In this document: in pieces, positions 8,009 through 16,401 of the stretch
Layout: each line of letters begins with the position of its first letter
How positions within the stretch are numbered: position 1 is the first letter of the stretch
The notes under the pieces: model-generated
What the model was told of the DNA's origin: nothing
The model's input: only the letters and a program-made list of their open reading frames with translations
Database searches by the model: none
Origin: Brevibacillus sp042683565
GTDB taxonomy: Bacteria; Bacillota; Bacilli; Brevibacillales; Brevibacillaceae
Length of the DNA stretch: 64,000 nt
Assembly (NCBI RefSeq): GCF_042683565.1
Contig: NZ_JBHUJW010000041.1
Coordinates: forward strand, 62,001-126,000
Direction: 5' to 3'
Translations under genes and position numbers: made by a program

Positions 8009-9436
8009 ATGGATTTTACTCCAGTTCTGGACTTTTCAGGAAAAGAGCCGCTCTATCAGCAGCTGTACCGGCAGATCAGTTTGGCGATCCAGGGAGGGAC
8101 GATCGCGGCGGGACAGCGATTGCCGTCGATCCGGCAGCTGGCCAAGTTGAGCGGGGTGGGCAAGATCACGGTAGAGGCGGCCTATCAGCAGCTGCTCACC
8201 GAGGGCTACATCACGAGTCGGGAGCGAAGCGGATTTTTCGCCGCAGAGATCGAGGTGTGGGTCGAGCCGGAGGATTTGTCGGCAGCATCTCTGCTCCCGG
8301 CTCTGCCAGACGGCAGGGATAACCGGGAGGACGTACGCTACAACTTTCACGGCTCTGTCATCGACACCCGCGCGTTTCCGTACCGGGAATGGCGTACCTG
8401 CATGCTCGAGGCCATGGACAAATACGCGGATGATTTCTCCTTTTACGGAGACAGGCAGGGGGAGTGGGAGCTGCGGCAAGTGTTGGCAGGCTACTTGCGC
8501 CGGGTGCGCACGCTTCAATGTGCGCCGGAGCAGATTGTGATCGGCACGGGTTTGCAGCAGGCACTTAGCTTTTTGTGCCTGCTATTGGCAGACCGGCATC
8601 GCGTAGTCGCCATGGAAGAGCCGGGATATGCCGACGCGCGCGTAGTGTTCGTGCACCACGGCTTTACGGTCGTGTCGGTGCCGCTTCAGGAGGACGGGCT
8701 GTCGATCGAAAGCCTGGAGAAAAGCGGGGCGACGGTCGTCTACACGACGCCGGCCCATCAATATCCGCACGGGATGGTCTTGCCGGTCGCCAAGCGCCAT
8801 CAGCTCCTGCAATGGGCAAGGCGCGTGGGGGGCATCGTCATCGAGAACGACTACGACGGTGAATTCCGCTACAACGTAAAGCCGACGCCGTCGCTGCAAG
8901 GAATGGACCGGGATGGAACGGTCGTGTACATCGGCAATTTCTCCAAAGCCTTCTCTCCCGCCTTGCGCATGGACTACACGGTGCTGCCCGCCGCGCTGCT
9001 GCAGCGCTATTTGTCCTCCTATACGGCGTATCCGTCGCCTGTCTGTCGCCATTTGCAGCGGACGATGCAGTTGTTCATGCAGAAGGGCCACTGGGACAAG
9101 CACGTGCGCAAGATGCGGACGCTGTATCATCGCAAGCACGACTTGCTGCTGAAAGCGATCCACACGCACATGCCGCAGGCTGTCCGCGTGCTCAGTCACT
9201 CGGTTGGCCTGCACATGTTGCTGGAAGTAGAGACGGAAAGGAGCGAGGACGAGCTGATCGAGCAGGCACTCGCTGCCGGGGTCAGGGTATACGCGAGCGG
9301 GCGCAGCTGGGCGGAGCGACCGGTTGATCTGCTGCCGCGCATCATCGTCGGCTTCGGCGGCGTGGAAGAAGCGGATCTGGACGAGGGAGTGCGAATTTTG
9401 GCCGAGGCGTGGTTCGGCGCGGCTGCTTCGGCATGA
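8009..9436 (+). CDS. PdxR/MocR-family transcription regulator (GntR HTH plus aminotransferase-like domain)
   Basis: 475 residues. The start is ATG 8009, nine bases after AAGGAG; a TTG two codons earlier is too close to the ribosome site. The N-terminal winged helix (about 10-80) has the GntR pattern PLYQQLYRQISLAIQGGTIAAGQRLPSIRQLA. A linker leads to a fold-type I aminotransferase domain (about 115-470), with IENDYDGEFRY and the probable PLP lysine in GNFSKAFSPALRMDY. Proteins of this type sense PLP or amino-acid adducts and regulate a divergent gene. No vitamin B6 or GABA gene is adjacent, so the ligand and target are open; the GNAT gene is the obvious candidate. Confidence 0.88.
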   Translation: MDFTPVLDFSGKEPLYQQLYRQISLAIQGGTIAAGQRLPSIRQLAKLSGVGKITVEAAYQQLLTEGYITSRERSGFFAAEIEVWVEPEDLSAASLLPALPDGRDNREDVRYNFHGSVIDTRAFPYREWRTCMLEAMDKYADDFSFYGDRQGEWELRQVLAGYLRRVRTLQCAPEQIVIGTGLQQALSFLCLLLADRHRVVAMEEPGYADARVVFVHHGFTVVSVPLQEDGLSIESLEKSGATVVYTTPAHQYPHGMVLPVAKRHQLLQWARRVGGIVIENDYDGEFRYNVKPTPSLQGMDRDGTVVYIGNFSKAFSPALRMDYTVLPAALLQRYLSSYTAYPSPVCRHLQRTMQLFMQKGHWDKHVRKMRTLYHRKHDLLLKAIHTHMPQAVRVLSHSVGLHMLLEVETERSEDELIEQALAAGVRVYASGRSWAERPVDLLPRIIVGFGGVEEADLDEGVRILAEAWFGAAASA

Positions 9437-9493
9437 AAAATGCCCTTTGAAAAAGCCTGCAGAATATTTCTGCAAGCCTGTTTTCGCCATTTT

Positions 9494-9952
9494 CTATTGA
9501 ACCTGTATTTGCCCGCTGCTATCCAACGTGACCCTGAATTCCTTGATAACAGTCGGCTGGGTGCCTGAGTTTTTCAGGTCGTGCTTGAGTACCTTCAACG
9601 AACCGTCAGCGCTCAGTTGACCCGTGTATTCCACGCCGAACAGGTCAGATTTGTAGAAGCTGAAGCTGGCCAACTCTGTCTTTTTCAATTCCTCTGCCAG
9701 TAGCTGTCCATCTCCGCTGAACATAGCTTTGCGCAGTTGTTCCGAGGAATCGTATTTTTGCTGGAGGTAAGCCTTCAATTGCTGGGCGACCTCCGATTCA
9801 GCCAGCTGCTTGCCGGTTTCGACAGCTTGCTTACCCACCTCGATTGCCTGCTTGCCCGTCTCGACGGCCTGCTTGGCAGTCTGTACGCCTTCGGATAGGT
9901 CGGAGCAAGCGGTGAGCAGCAGCGCGCACCCCACAATCCACGCTTTTCGCAT
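9494..9952 (-). CDS. small lipoprotein with four 7-residue repeats
   Basis: 152 residues starting MRKAWIVGCALLLTACSDLSEG at ATG 9952, after GGAAGGAAG. The lipobox LTAC predicts lipid attachment at Cys-17, so the protein should sit on the outer face of the membrane. Directly after the cysteine come four near-identical heptads (AKQAVET/GKQAIEV/GKQAVET/GKQLAES), likely an amphipathic helix. The C-terminal 70 residues are beta-rich (VEYTGQLSADGSLKVLKHDL). No known family is recognised. It is divergent from the cold-shock gene. Confidence 0.7.
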   Translation of the reverse strand: MRKAWIVGCALLLTACSDLSEGVQTAKQAVETGKQAIEVGKQAVETGKQLAESEVAQQLKAYLQQKYDSSEQLRKAMFSGDGQLLAEELKKTELASFSFYKSDLFGVEYTGQLSADGSLKVLKHDLKNSGTQPTVIKEFRVTLDSSGQIQVQ

Positions 9953-10081
9953 CGGATATTCACTTCCTTCCTGCTTGCCTTTGTTGCACACTTTATTTAT
10001 TGTAACGTATCTCCTATTTCTGCGCATCCGCATATGATAGGGTAAGCGTATGCGCTGCACTGATTACAGGGAGGAAATGCA

Positions 10082-10288
10082 ATGATTCAAGGGAAAGTAA
10101 AATGGTTCAGTAAAGAAAAAGGTTACGGGTTTATCGAGCGGGACGGGGGACCAGACGTCTTTGTCCACTATTCCGCGATCACAGGCACCGGGTATCGCAA
10201 TCTGGAGGAAGGCGAGCAGGTCACATTTGAAATCGTGAACGGGCAGCGCGGCCTGCAGGCGGCTAACGTAGCGCGCAAAGGAGTATAA
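10082..10288 (+). CDS. csp: cold-shock domain protein
   Basis: 68 residues, the usual length for CspA/CspB. Both RNA-binding motifs are visible: RNP1 KGYGFIER and RNP2 DVFVHY. The N-terminus MIQGKVKWFSKEKGYGF is typical. It is a single-stranded nucleic acid chaperone in the cytoplasm. The start follows GGGAGG. The upstream region is only about 130 bases, so no long cold-shock leader is evident. It is monocistronic, with a terminator after it. Confidence 0.93.
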   Translation: MIQGKVKWFSKEKGYGFIERDGGPDVFVHYSAITGTGYRNLEEGEQVTFEIVNGQRGLQAANVARKGV

Positions 10289-10322
10289 GCGAAAGCATCA
10301 CGGTTCTTACAGGCGATCATCC

Positions 10323-10364
10323 AGACGCCGCTCGATCTTTTGAAAAATCGGCGGCGTCTTTGTT
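10323..10364 (+). terminator. terminator after csp
   Basis: AGACGCCG pairs with CGGCGTCT around an inner GAT/ATC stem, followed by TTTGTTGT. Confidence 0.7.
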
Positions 10365-10406
10365 GTGCTTGCAGCTGAACCCCGGCTTCCCGCGGCGGCA
10401 TTTCCC

Positions 10407-10441
10407 ACCTTTTCAATTCCGCACAGACCTTTTCAATTCCG
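10407..10441. repeat. 15-bp direct repeat upstream of thyA
   Basis: ACCTTTTCAATTCCG occurs at 10407-10421 and again at 10427-10441, a period of 20 bases, ending 41 bases before the thyA start. It could be a regulator site on two turns of the helix or a local duplication. Confidence 0.6.
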
Positions 10442-10482
10442 GCCAGAATAGGTACGATAGATGAGAATGAAAGGATGATACC

Positions 10483-11277
10483 ATGAAACAATATTTGGAC
10501 TTGTGCCGGCGCATTCTCGAGGAAGGCGTCACCAAGGAAGACCGGACGGGCACGGGGACGATCAGCGTGTTCGGGCATCAGATGCGCTTTGACCTAAGTG
10601 AGGGCTTTCCGCTCGTGACGACCAAGAAGCTGCACACGAAGTCGATCTTTCACGAGCTGCTGTGGTTTTTGTCCGGCGATACGAATATCCGCTACCTGCA
10701 GGAGAACGGCGTCCGCATCTGGAACGAGTGGGCGGACGAAAACGGCGATCTCGGGCCGGTGTACGGCAAGCAATGGCGTTCCTTTGCCGGACGGGACGGG
10801 AAAACGGTCGACCAGATCCAGTGGGTCATAGACGAGATCAAGCGTAATCCGGATTCCCGCCGCCTGATTGTGAGTGCCTGGAATCCCGCCGAGCTGGATG
10901 AGATGGCCTTGCCCCCGTGCCACCTGTTGTTCCAGTTTTACGTGGCGAACGGCAAGCTGTCCTGTCAGCTGTACCAGCGCAGCGGCGATACGTTCCTTGG
11001 CGTGCCGTTTAACATCGCCAGCTACGCCTTGCTGACGCACATGATCGCGCACGTCACGGGGCTTGAACCGGGAGATTTCGTGCATACTCTGGGCGACGCG
11101 CACCTGTATCTGAACCACGTGGAGCAGGTCAAGCTGCAGCTTGGCCGCGAACCGAAGCTGCTGCCGAAGCTTTGGCTCAATCCGGAAGTCAAATCGATCT
11201 TTGACTTCACGTACGAAGACATCGAAGTCATCGGCTACGAATCCCATCCTCACATCAAAGGAGAGGTGGCCGTATGA
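10483..11277 (+). CDS. thyA: thymidylate synthase (ThyA)
   Basis: 264 residues, the exact length of the short ThyA form. It makes dTMP from dUMP with methylenetetrahydrofolate, producing dihydrofolate. The catalytic cysteine is Cys-146 in LPPCHLLFQFYV. Also present are the phosphate-binding arginine segment RTGTGT (21-26), the FHELLWFLSGDTN segment and the QRSGDTFLGVPFN motif. ATGA at the end overlaps folA, which recycles the dihydrofolate product. A 20-bp-period direct repeat lies upstream. Confidence 0.97.
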   Translation: MKQYLDLCRRILEEGVTKEDRTGTGTISVFGHQMRFDLSEGFPLVTTKKLHTKSIFHELLWFLSGDTNIRYLQENGVRIWNEWADENGDLGPVYGKQWRSFAGRDGKTVDQIQWVIDEIKRNPDSRRLIVSAWNPAELDEMALPPCHLLFQFYVANGKLSCQLYQRSGDTFLGVPFNIASYALLTHMIAHVTGLEPGDFVHTLGDAHLYLNHVEQVKLQLGREPKLLPKLWLNPEVKSIFDFTYEDIEVIGYESHPHIKGEVAV

Positions 11278-11762
11278 TCAGCCTGCTCGTCGCCTATGCC
11301 CGGAATCAGGTGATCGGCAAGGACGGGACCATGCCGTGGCATCTTCCCGCCGACCTCGCGCATGTCAAGGCTTTGACGACCGGCAAGACGATCGTGATGG
11401 GGCGCAAGACGTTCGAGTCGCTGGGCAGACCGCTGCCGAACCGGCGCAATGTCGTGCTGACGCGCAACCGCGATTTTCATCCGGAGGGAGTCGATGTCGT
11501 CCACACGAAGCAAGAGGTGCTGGAACTGGGCGATGTCATCATTTTTGGCGGAGCAAAGATTTACAAGCAGTTTCTCGACGTAGCGGACAGGTTGTACGTC
11601 ACAGAAATCGATCTGGAGACGGAAGGCGATACGTTCTTCCCGGCGTGGGACCGCGAAGCGTTTGCTCTGGTGGACAAGCGGGAAGGCGTCGTGGACGAGA
11701 AAAACCGGTATCCGCATACGTTTTACGTGTACGACAGAATCGCTGGGACAAGCCAGCGTTAG
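11274..11762 (+). CDS. folA: dihydrofolate reductase
   Basis: 162 residues starting MISLLVAYARNQVIGKDGTMPWHLPADL. This carries the DHFR N-terminal signature (VIGKDGTMPWHLP) and the catalytic acidic residue at Asp-27. The NADPH-binding GRKTFESLGRPLP and IIFGGAKIYKQF motifs are intact. It reduces dihydrofolate made by ThyA to tetrahydrofolate. The start lies inside the ThyA stop (ATGA), so the two should be translated together. Trimethoprim is the classic inhibitor of this family. Confidence 0.96.
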   Translation: MISLLVAYARNQVIGKDGTMPWHLPADLAHVKALTTGKTIVMGRKTFESLGRPLPNRRNVVLTRNRDFHPEGVDVVHTKQEVLELGDVIIFGGAKIYKQFLDVADRLYVTEIDLETEGDTFFPAWDREAFALVDKREGVVDEKNRYPHTFYVYDRIAGTSQR

Positions 11763-11834
11763 CTTAGCAGCCAGGACAGGAAAAAGTGCGAAGACAAAGG
11801 TCCGGCGCAAACGCACGTGAAGGAGAGAAGAACC

Positions 11835-13028
11835 ATGGGCTTACAAGAGGAACTGAAGCAGCTGCTGAAAGAGATGGAGCCGCAGATCATCAGCTGGAGA
11901 CGCCATTTGCACCAGTATCCGGAGCTGTCCTTTCAGGAAGAAAAGACGCCTGCGCTCATCGCGGAAATTTTACGGGGATTGAATTTTGACGAGGTACGTA
12001 CGGGAGTAGGCGGGCGCGGCGTCGTGGGCGTGCTGCGGGGAAGCCGTCCAGGCGCTGCCGTCGCCCTGCGCGCCGACTTCGACGCCCTGCCTATCCAGGA
12101 CCAAAAGGAAGTGGCGTACAAGTCCAAAGTGCCGGGCGTGATGCACGCTTGCGGGCACGATGCGCACACCTCCCAGCTGTTGGGTCTGGCGAGCGTGCTC
12201 GCCCCTCGCCGCGACCAGTTTGCCGGGGAAATTCGCTTTTTGTTCCAGCATGCGGAGGAGGAGTCGCCCGGGGGTGCCATCCAGATGGCGGCGGACGGGG
12301 CTGTCGACGGGGTCGATGCTGTATTCGGCGTCCATCTCTGGTCGATGCTGCCTGTAGGCAAGGTGTACATCAGTGCCGGACCGATCATGGCCAACACGGA
12401 TGATTTCGTCATCGAGGTCAAGGGACGCGGGGGTCACGGCGCCGTTCCGGAAGAGACGGTCGACTCCATTGTGATCGGCTCGCAAATCGTCGGAAACCTG
12501 CAGACGATCGCAAGCCGCAACATCAGTCCGCTGGCGAGCGTCGTCGTGACCGTCGGGACGTTTAACGGCGGCGACAACAACAACATCATCGCGGACACCT
12601 GCCGACTCACGGGAACCGTGCGCACATTTTTGCCGGATGTGCGCGATCGCGCGGAGCAGCGGCTCATCGAGATCGCAGAAGGGACGGCTGCCATGCTCGG
12701 AGGCAGCGCGCGCGTCCTCTATGAGCGCGGCTATCCGGCCGTCATCAACAGCGAGAAGGAAGCGGCGATTGCCCGCGAGGCGGCGGTCGCGGCGTTTGGC
12801 GCAGAGCGCGTGGAGCCGATGAAGCCGTTGATGGGCGGAGAAGACTTTTCCTACTACCTGGAAAAGGTGCCGGGTGCCTATTTGTTCGTCGGGGCCGGCA
12901 ATCCGGACAAGCTCGCCAACTATCCGCACCACCATCCGCGCTTTGATATCGACGAAGACGCCATGCTGATCGCCGGCGAGCTGCTGGGGCGAACGGCCTT
13001 GCGCTACCTGGAGCTTCATCAGGGCTAG
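11835..13028 (+). CDS. M20 family amidohydrolase (N-acyl amino acid hydrolase type)
   Basis: 397 residues starting MGLQEELKQLLKEMEPQIISWRRHLHQYPELSFQE at ATG 11835. AAGGAGAGAAG lies upstream; an earlier GTG overlaps that site and is unlikely. The metal-binding motif MHACGHDAHTSQLLG and catalytic EE of FQHAEEESPGGA are present, with the dimerisation domain inserted around 185-300 and a final GGEDFSYY. These enzymes hydrolyse N-acetyl or N-acyl amino acids (YxeP, hippurate hydrolase and related) in the cytosol with two metal ions. The precise substrate cannot be read from the sequence. Confidence 0.88.
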   Translation: MGLQEELKQLLKEMEPQIISWRRHLHQYPELSFQEEKTPALIAEILRGLNFDEVRTGVGGRGVVGVLRGSRPGAAVALRADFDALPIQDQKEVAYKSKVPGVMHACGHDAHTSQLLGLASVLAPRRDQFAGEIRFLFQHAEEESPGGAIQMAADGAVDGVDAVFGVHLWSMLPVGKVYISAGPIMANTDDFVIEVKGRGGHGAVPEETVDSIVIGSQIVGNLQTIASRNISPLASVVVTVGTFNGGDNNNIIADTCRLTGTVRTFLPDVRDRAEQRLIEIAEGTAAMLGGSARVLYERGYPAVINSEKEAAIAREAAVAAFGAERVEPMKPLMGGEDFSYYLEKVPGAYLFVGAGNPDKLANYPHHHPRFDIDEDAMLIAGELLGRTALRYLELHQG

Positions 13029-13143
13029 TCTTGCCCGCGATATGCGCTTTCGCCCAGTCGGGACGAAGGCGCTTTTTGCTGCCTGCGGCCATAAACTAAG
13101 ACGAGGGAACGAGGCAGTCGTATACGAAGGAGGCTTGCCGCCG

Positions 13144-14253
13144 GTGAAAAAACGGATTGGCATACTGACCTACCGAGGAGACGCTGGATTTACCGAGCCT
13201 GTTTATTTGCGCAGGCTCGTCATCGAAGGACGCGAACTGGGCGCGGAAGTATTTTTGTTTGGACCGCAGGATGTCCGCTTTGCGGAGCGCAGGATTCGCG
13301 GTTTTGTACCTGCCGGGGCGGGCTGGAAGAGCGAGTGGTACGGGTGGCCCGACATCGTGATCGACCGGTATCGCTACTATCCGCTGCCGAAGCACAGCCT
13401 GTACCTGCCTTTTCGCAGGCAAAACTGGTTTCGCTACGCCAACAGCCGCTTCACCAATAAATTTCAGGTGCACCAGGTGCTGTCGCAAGACCCGTTGCTT
13501 GCGCGCTGGCTGCCGGAGACATTGCCGTATTCCAGAGACAATCTGGCCTCCCTGCTGCGGAACCATCGCCTTTTGTATCTGAAGCCGACCAACGGATCTG
13601 GCGGGCGCAGCATATTGCGGGTGGAACGGACGCGCAATGGTTACCGGCTGCACGGTCGTACCAAGCTGCAGGCAAAGAGCAGCGAGAAGCTCTCTACCAT
13701 GAAAGAGTTGTGCAGGCGGCTGGAGCAGTGGATGGAGCAGGAAAAACACGGCAACGAGCAGTTTTTTTTGCAGCAGGGCCTAGCGCTTGAGCTGGTGCCG
13801 AAACGAGTCGTAGACGCCCGGCTGCTCGCCCAAAAGGACGGCAGCGGCCACTGGAGATTGACCGGGATGGGACTGCGCATGGGCGCGCTGCACTCCTCGA
13901 CGTCCAATTTGCACGGCGGGGGCAAGGCGCTGTCTGCCGCCCGTTTTTTGACGGAGCGGTTCGGAGCAGCGGAGGCAGAGCGAATCATTCTCGAATGCAA
14001 AGAGCTCGCCCTGCGGACGGTGGAGCGCATCGAGGAGCATTTCGGCCCGATGATGGAGTTCGGCTTCGATGTCGGCATCGATGTGGAAGGAAGGCTCTGG
14101 ATTATTGAAATCAATCCCAAGCCTGGGCGGGACATCTTCCGCCAATTGGGGCAGCACAATCGCTATCGCCTGGCCGTGCGCAGGCCGCTGGAGTACGCCT
14201 TGTACTTGCTGAAGCAAGAGGAGGACAGCGGTCAGCTCAGGCAGGCGGAATGA
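13144..14253 (+). CDS. YheC/YheD family ATP-grasp protein, endospore coat associated
   Basis: 369 residues from GTG 13144, eight bases after GAAGGAGG; the frame is open for 34 codons upstream but those lack a ribosome site. The length fits YheC (about 363) rather than YheD (about 450). The ATP-grasp fold is visible in LYLKPTNGSGGRSILRV, in the metal-binding region MEFGFDVGIDVEGRLWIIEINPKPGRD, and in the N-terminal GILTYR domain. Members are spore-coat associated and presumed to be ligases, but no substrate is established. A terminator follows at once. Confidence 0.85.
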   Translation: MKKRIGILTYRGDAGFTEPVYLRRLVIEGRELGAEVFLFGPQDVRFAERRIRGFVPAGAGWKSEWYGWPDIVIDRYRYYPLPKHSLYLPFRRQNWFRYANSRFTNKFQVHQVLSQDPLLARWLPETLPYSRDNLASLLRNHRLLYLKPTNGSGGRSILRVERTRNGYRLHGRTKLQAKSSEKLSTMKELCRRLEQWMEQEKHGNEQFFLQQGLALELVPKRVVDARLLAQKDGSGHWRLTGMGLRMGALHSSTSNLHGGGKALSAARFLTERFGAAEAERIILECKELALRTVERIEEHFGPMMEFGFDVGIDVEGRLWIIEINPKPGRDIFRQLGQHNRYRLAVRRPLEYALYLLKQEEDSGQLRQAE

Positions 14254-14296
14254 GACAGGAGCAGGCCATGTGTGCCGCTCCTGTCTTCTTTTCTTT
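14254..14296 (+). terminator. terminator after yheC-like gene
   Basis: GACAGGAGC pairs with GCTCCTGTC and is followed by TTCTTTTCTTT. It begins at the base after the stop codon. Confidence 0.8.
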
Positions 14297-14411
14297 CCCA
14301 CGCAAGACGAAAGCGGCATAGGCAGGCCCCCGCAGGTGGAGGAAGCGATCGAGCGGACAGTTTCGTACATTCTTCCTATGCGTGTATAGAAAAAACCTAT
14401 ACCAGCCCGAG

Positions 14412-14440
14412 TTCTAATCGCATTTTTGCTATGGTATACT
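14412..14440 (+). promoter_or_regulatory. candidate promoter of the citramalate synthase gene
   Basis: A good -10 TATACT (14435-14440) has the weak -35 TTCTAA 17 bases upstream. The start codon is 64 bases further on. Confidence 0.4.
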
Positions 14441-14503
14441 GGTTAGCATCGAAAGATTCAAATGGTTAGACTATTCAGATAAATAAAGGAAATGGGTGGA
14501 GAC

Positions 14504-16126
14504 ATGGAGAGCAAGGTGTATCTGTACGATACGACCCTGCGAGATGGTACGCAGGGTGAGGGAATCAGCCTGTCGGTGGAAGACAAGATAAAGATCGCGC
14601 GGAGGCTGGATCAGTTTGGTATTGATTTTATCGAAGGCGGGTGGCCGGGAAGCAACCCGAAGGACATGGCGTTTTTTGAGCGAATCCGGGAGATTCCGCT
14701 CCAGCATGCGAAAGTAACGGCTTTTGGCAGCACCTGTCGACCGAATGTGGCTGCCTCGGACGACGACAACCTGCGGGCGCTGGTTGCCAGCGGCGTGAAG
14801 GCAGCGGCCATTTTCGGGAAGTCGTGGGACTTGCATGTAACCGACGCCTTGAAGACGACACTGGAAGAGAACTTGCGGATGGTCGCCGACTCCGTCACTT
14901 TTCTCAAAGAAAACGGGATGACGACCCTCTTTTTGGCCGAGCATTTCTTCGACGGCTACAAAGCCAATCCGCGCTATGCGCTGCGCGTGCTGGAAGCCGC
15001 AGAAGAAGCAGGCGCGGACTGGATCGTCCTCTGTGATACGAACGGGGGAAGCCTCCCGACAGAAATTTACGACATCGTCAAAAGCGTCACGCAGCGCCTG
15101 CAGACGCCAGTCGGGATTCACCCGCACAACGACAGCGGTGTAGCCGTCGCCAATGCGCTTGCCGCGATTCAGGCAGGGGCCAAGCAGGTGCAGGGAACGA
15201 TCAACGGGATCGGGGAGCGCTGCGGAAACGTCAACCTCATCTCTGTCATTCCGAACCTCCAGCTGAAGCTCGGCTACCGCTGTGTGAGCAGTGAGCAGCT
15301 GCAGGAGCTGACGCAGCTCTCCCGCTTCGTCGCGGAGATCGCCAACATGACGCTGCCGAATAACCAGCCGTTCGTCGGGCACAGCGCGTTTGCGCACAAA
15401 GGCGGCATCCACGTCAGTGCCGTCTTGCGCGATCCGAAGACCTACGAGCACATCGAGCCGGAGAACATCGGAAATGTTCGCCGCGTTCTCGTCTCGGAGC
15501 TGGCGGGACAGAGCAATTTGCTGGCGAAGATGGAGGAGCTGGACATCGATTTGTCGCTCGATCGCGAGGAAGCGCGCCAGATTATCGCGCAGATCAAGGA
15601 GCGCGAATTTCAGGGCTATCAGTACGAAGGGGCGGAGGCTTCGCTTACCTTGATGCTCTTGTCGGCGGCGGGCAAGCTGAAAAACCTGTTCACCCTCGAT
15701 TCCTTCAAAATATGGATGGAAAAGGCAGCAGCGCGGGCCATTACTTCCGAAGCGATGGTCAAGCTGACGATCAACGGGGAGACCGTGCACACGGCCGCAG
15801 ATGGCAACGGTCCGGTCAATGCGCTGGACAATGCGCTGCGCAAGGCGCTGGAGACGTACTACCCCTGTATCGCGAACATGCAGCTTACCGACTACAAGGT
15901 GCGCGTGCTGGACGAGAACGGAGCGACGGCAGCCAAAGTGCGCGTGCTGATCGAGTCGTCCTGCAACGGAGAAAAATGGAGCACGGTCGGCGTCTCCACC
16001 AACGTCATCGAAGCCAGCTGGGAAGCGCTCGCAGACAGTATCCGCTACCTCTTGTGGAAAGAGGGCTGCGAGGAGACGGGTGTGCAGGCGACAGCGGAAG
16101 CGCGAGTCGGCATCGTGAATCACTAG
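14504..16126 (+). CDS. cimA: (R)-citramalate synthase
   Basis: 540 residues starting MESKVYLYDTTLRDGTQGEG at ATG 14504, which follows GGTGGAG; an ATG 12 bases earlier is too near its ribosome site. The DRE-TIM barrel signature YDTTLRDGTQGEGISLSVEDK and the metal-site HPHNDSGVAVAN identify the isopropylmalate/homocitrate/citramalate synthase superfamily. Its length and the GEGI variant after TQ mark the CimA type. The C-terminal regulatory domain spans about 390-540. The reaction joins pyruvate and acetyl-CoA to form (R)-citramalate, a threonine-independent route to isoleucine via 2-oxobutyrate. Single gene with its own terminator. Confidence 0.93.
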   Translation: MESKVYLYDTTLRDGTQGEGISLSVEDKIKIARRLDQFGIDFIEGGWPGSNPKDMAFFERIREIPLQHAKVTAFGSTCRPNVAASDDDNLRALVASGVKAAAIFGKSWDLHVTDALKTTLEENLRMVADSVTFLKENGMTTLFLAEHFFDGYKANPRYALRVLEAAEEAGADWIVLCDTNGGSLPTEIYDIVKSVTQRLQTPVGIHPHNDSGVAVANALAAIQAGAKQVQGTINGIGERCGNVNLISVIPNLQLKLGYRCVSSEQLQELTQLSRFVAEIANMTLPNNQPFVGHSAFAHKGGIHVSAVLRDPKTYEHIEPENIGNVRRVLVSELAGQSNLLAKMEELDIDLSLDREEARQIIAQIKEREFQGYQYEGAEASLTLMLLSAAGKLKNLFTLDSFKIWMEKAAARAITSEAMVKLTINGETVHTAADGNGPVNALDNALRKALETYYPCIANMQLTDYKVRVLDENGATAAKVRVLIESSCNGEKWSTVGVSTNVIEASWEALADSIRYLLWKEGCEETGVQATAEARVGIVNH

Positions 16127-16154
16127 AGAAAAAAAGAGAAGCATGGAAAGCAAG

Positions 16155-16185
16155 CAGCCTGGCCATTTGCGGTCAGGCTGTTTTT
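16155..16185 (+). terminator. terminator after cimA
   Basis: AGCCTGGCC pairs with GGTCAGGCT, followed by TTTTT. Confidence 0.8.
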
Positions 16186-16200
16186 GCTGTGCTGTGCAAA

Positions 16201-16278
16201 CGCATCGGCATCTCCAATTCGTTTGGCTTCGGCGGACACAATGCCGTCATCGCCGTGAAAAAATACGAACAAGCCTGA
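16201..16278 (+). pseudogene. 3' remnant of a fabF-type ketoacyl-ACP synthase gene
   Basis: Between the cimA terminator and the next gene, one frame reads RIGISNSFGFGGHNAVIAVKKY...QA then TGA. The SNSFGFGGHNA block is the characteristic C-terminal end of beta-ketoacyl-ACP synthase II. Nothing upstream in frame continues the family: the cimA terminator lies immediately before. So only about 25 codons of the gene survive. Its own hairpin terminator follows at 16282. It is too short to be functional. Confidence 0.75.
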
Positions 16279-16281
16279 CGC

Positions 16282-16313
16282 GCCCGGCTGCGCCAGACCG
16301 CTCCGGGCTTTTT
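16282..16313 (+). terminator. terminator behind the fabF remnant
   Basis: GCCCGG pairs with CCGGGC, followed by TTTTTCTTTT. It probably descends from the original ketoacyl synthase gene. Confidence 0.7.
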
Positions 16314-16401
16314 CTTTTGGCTGGAATGGCATATACGGATCGATGACATAATAATCCGGAACACATGATTCCATCCAAAAGGAACGAAGGAGCTAGGTCG
16401 A

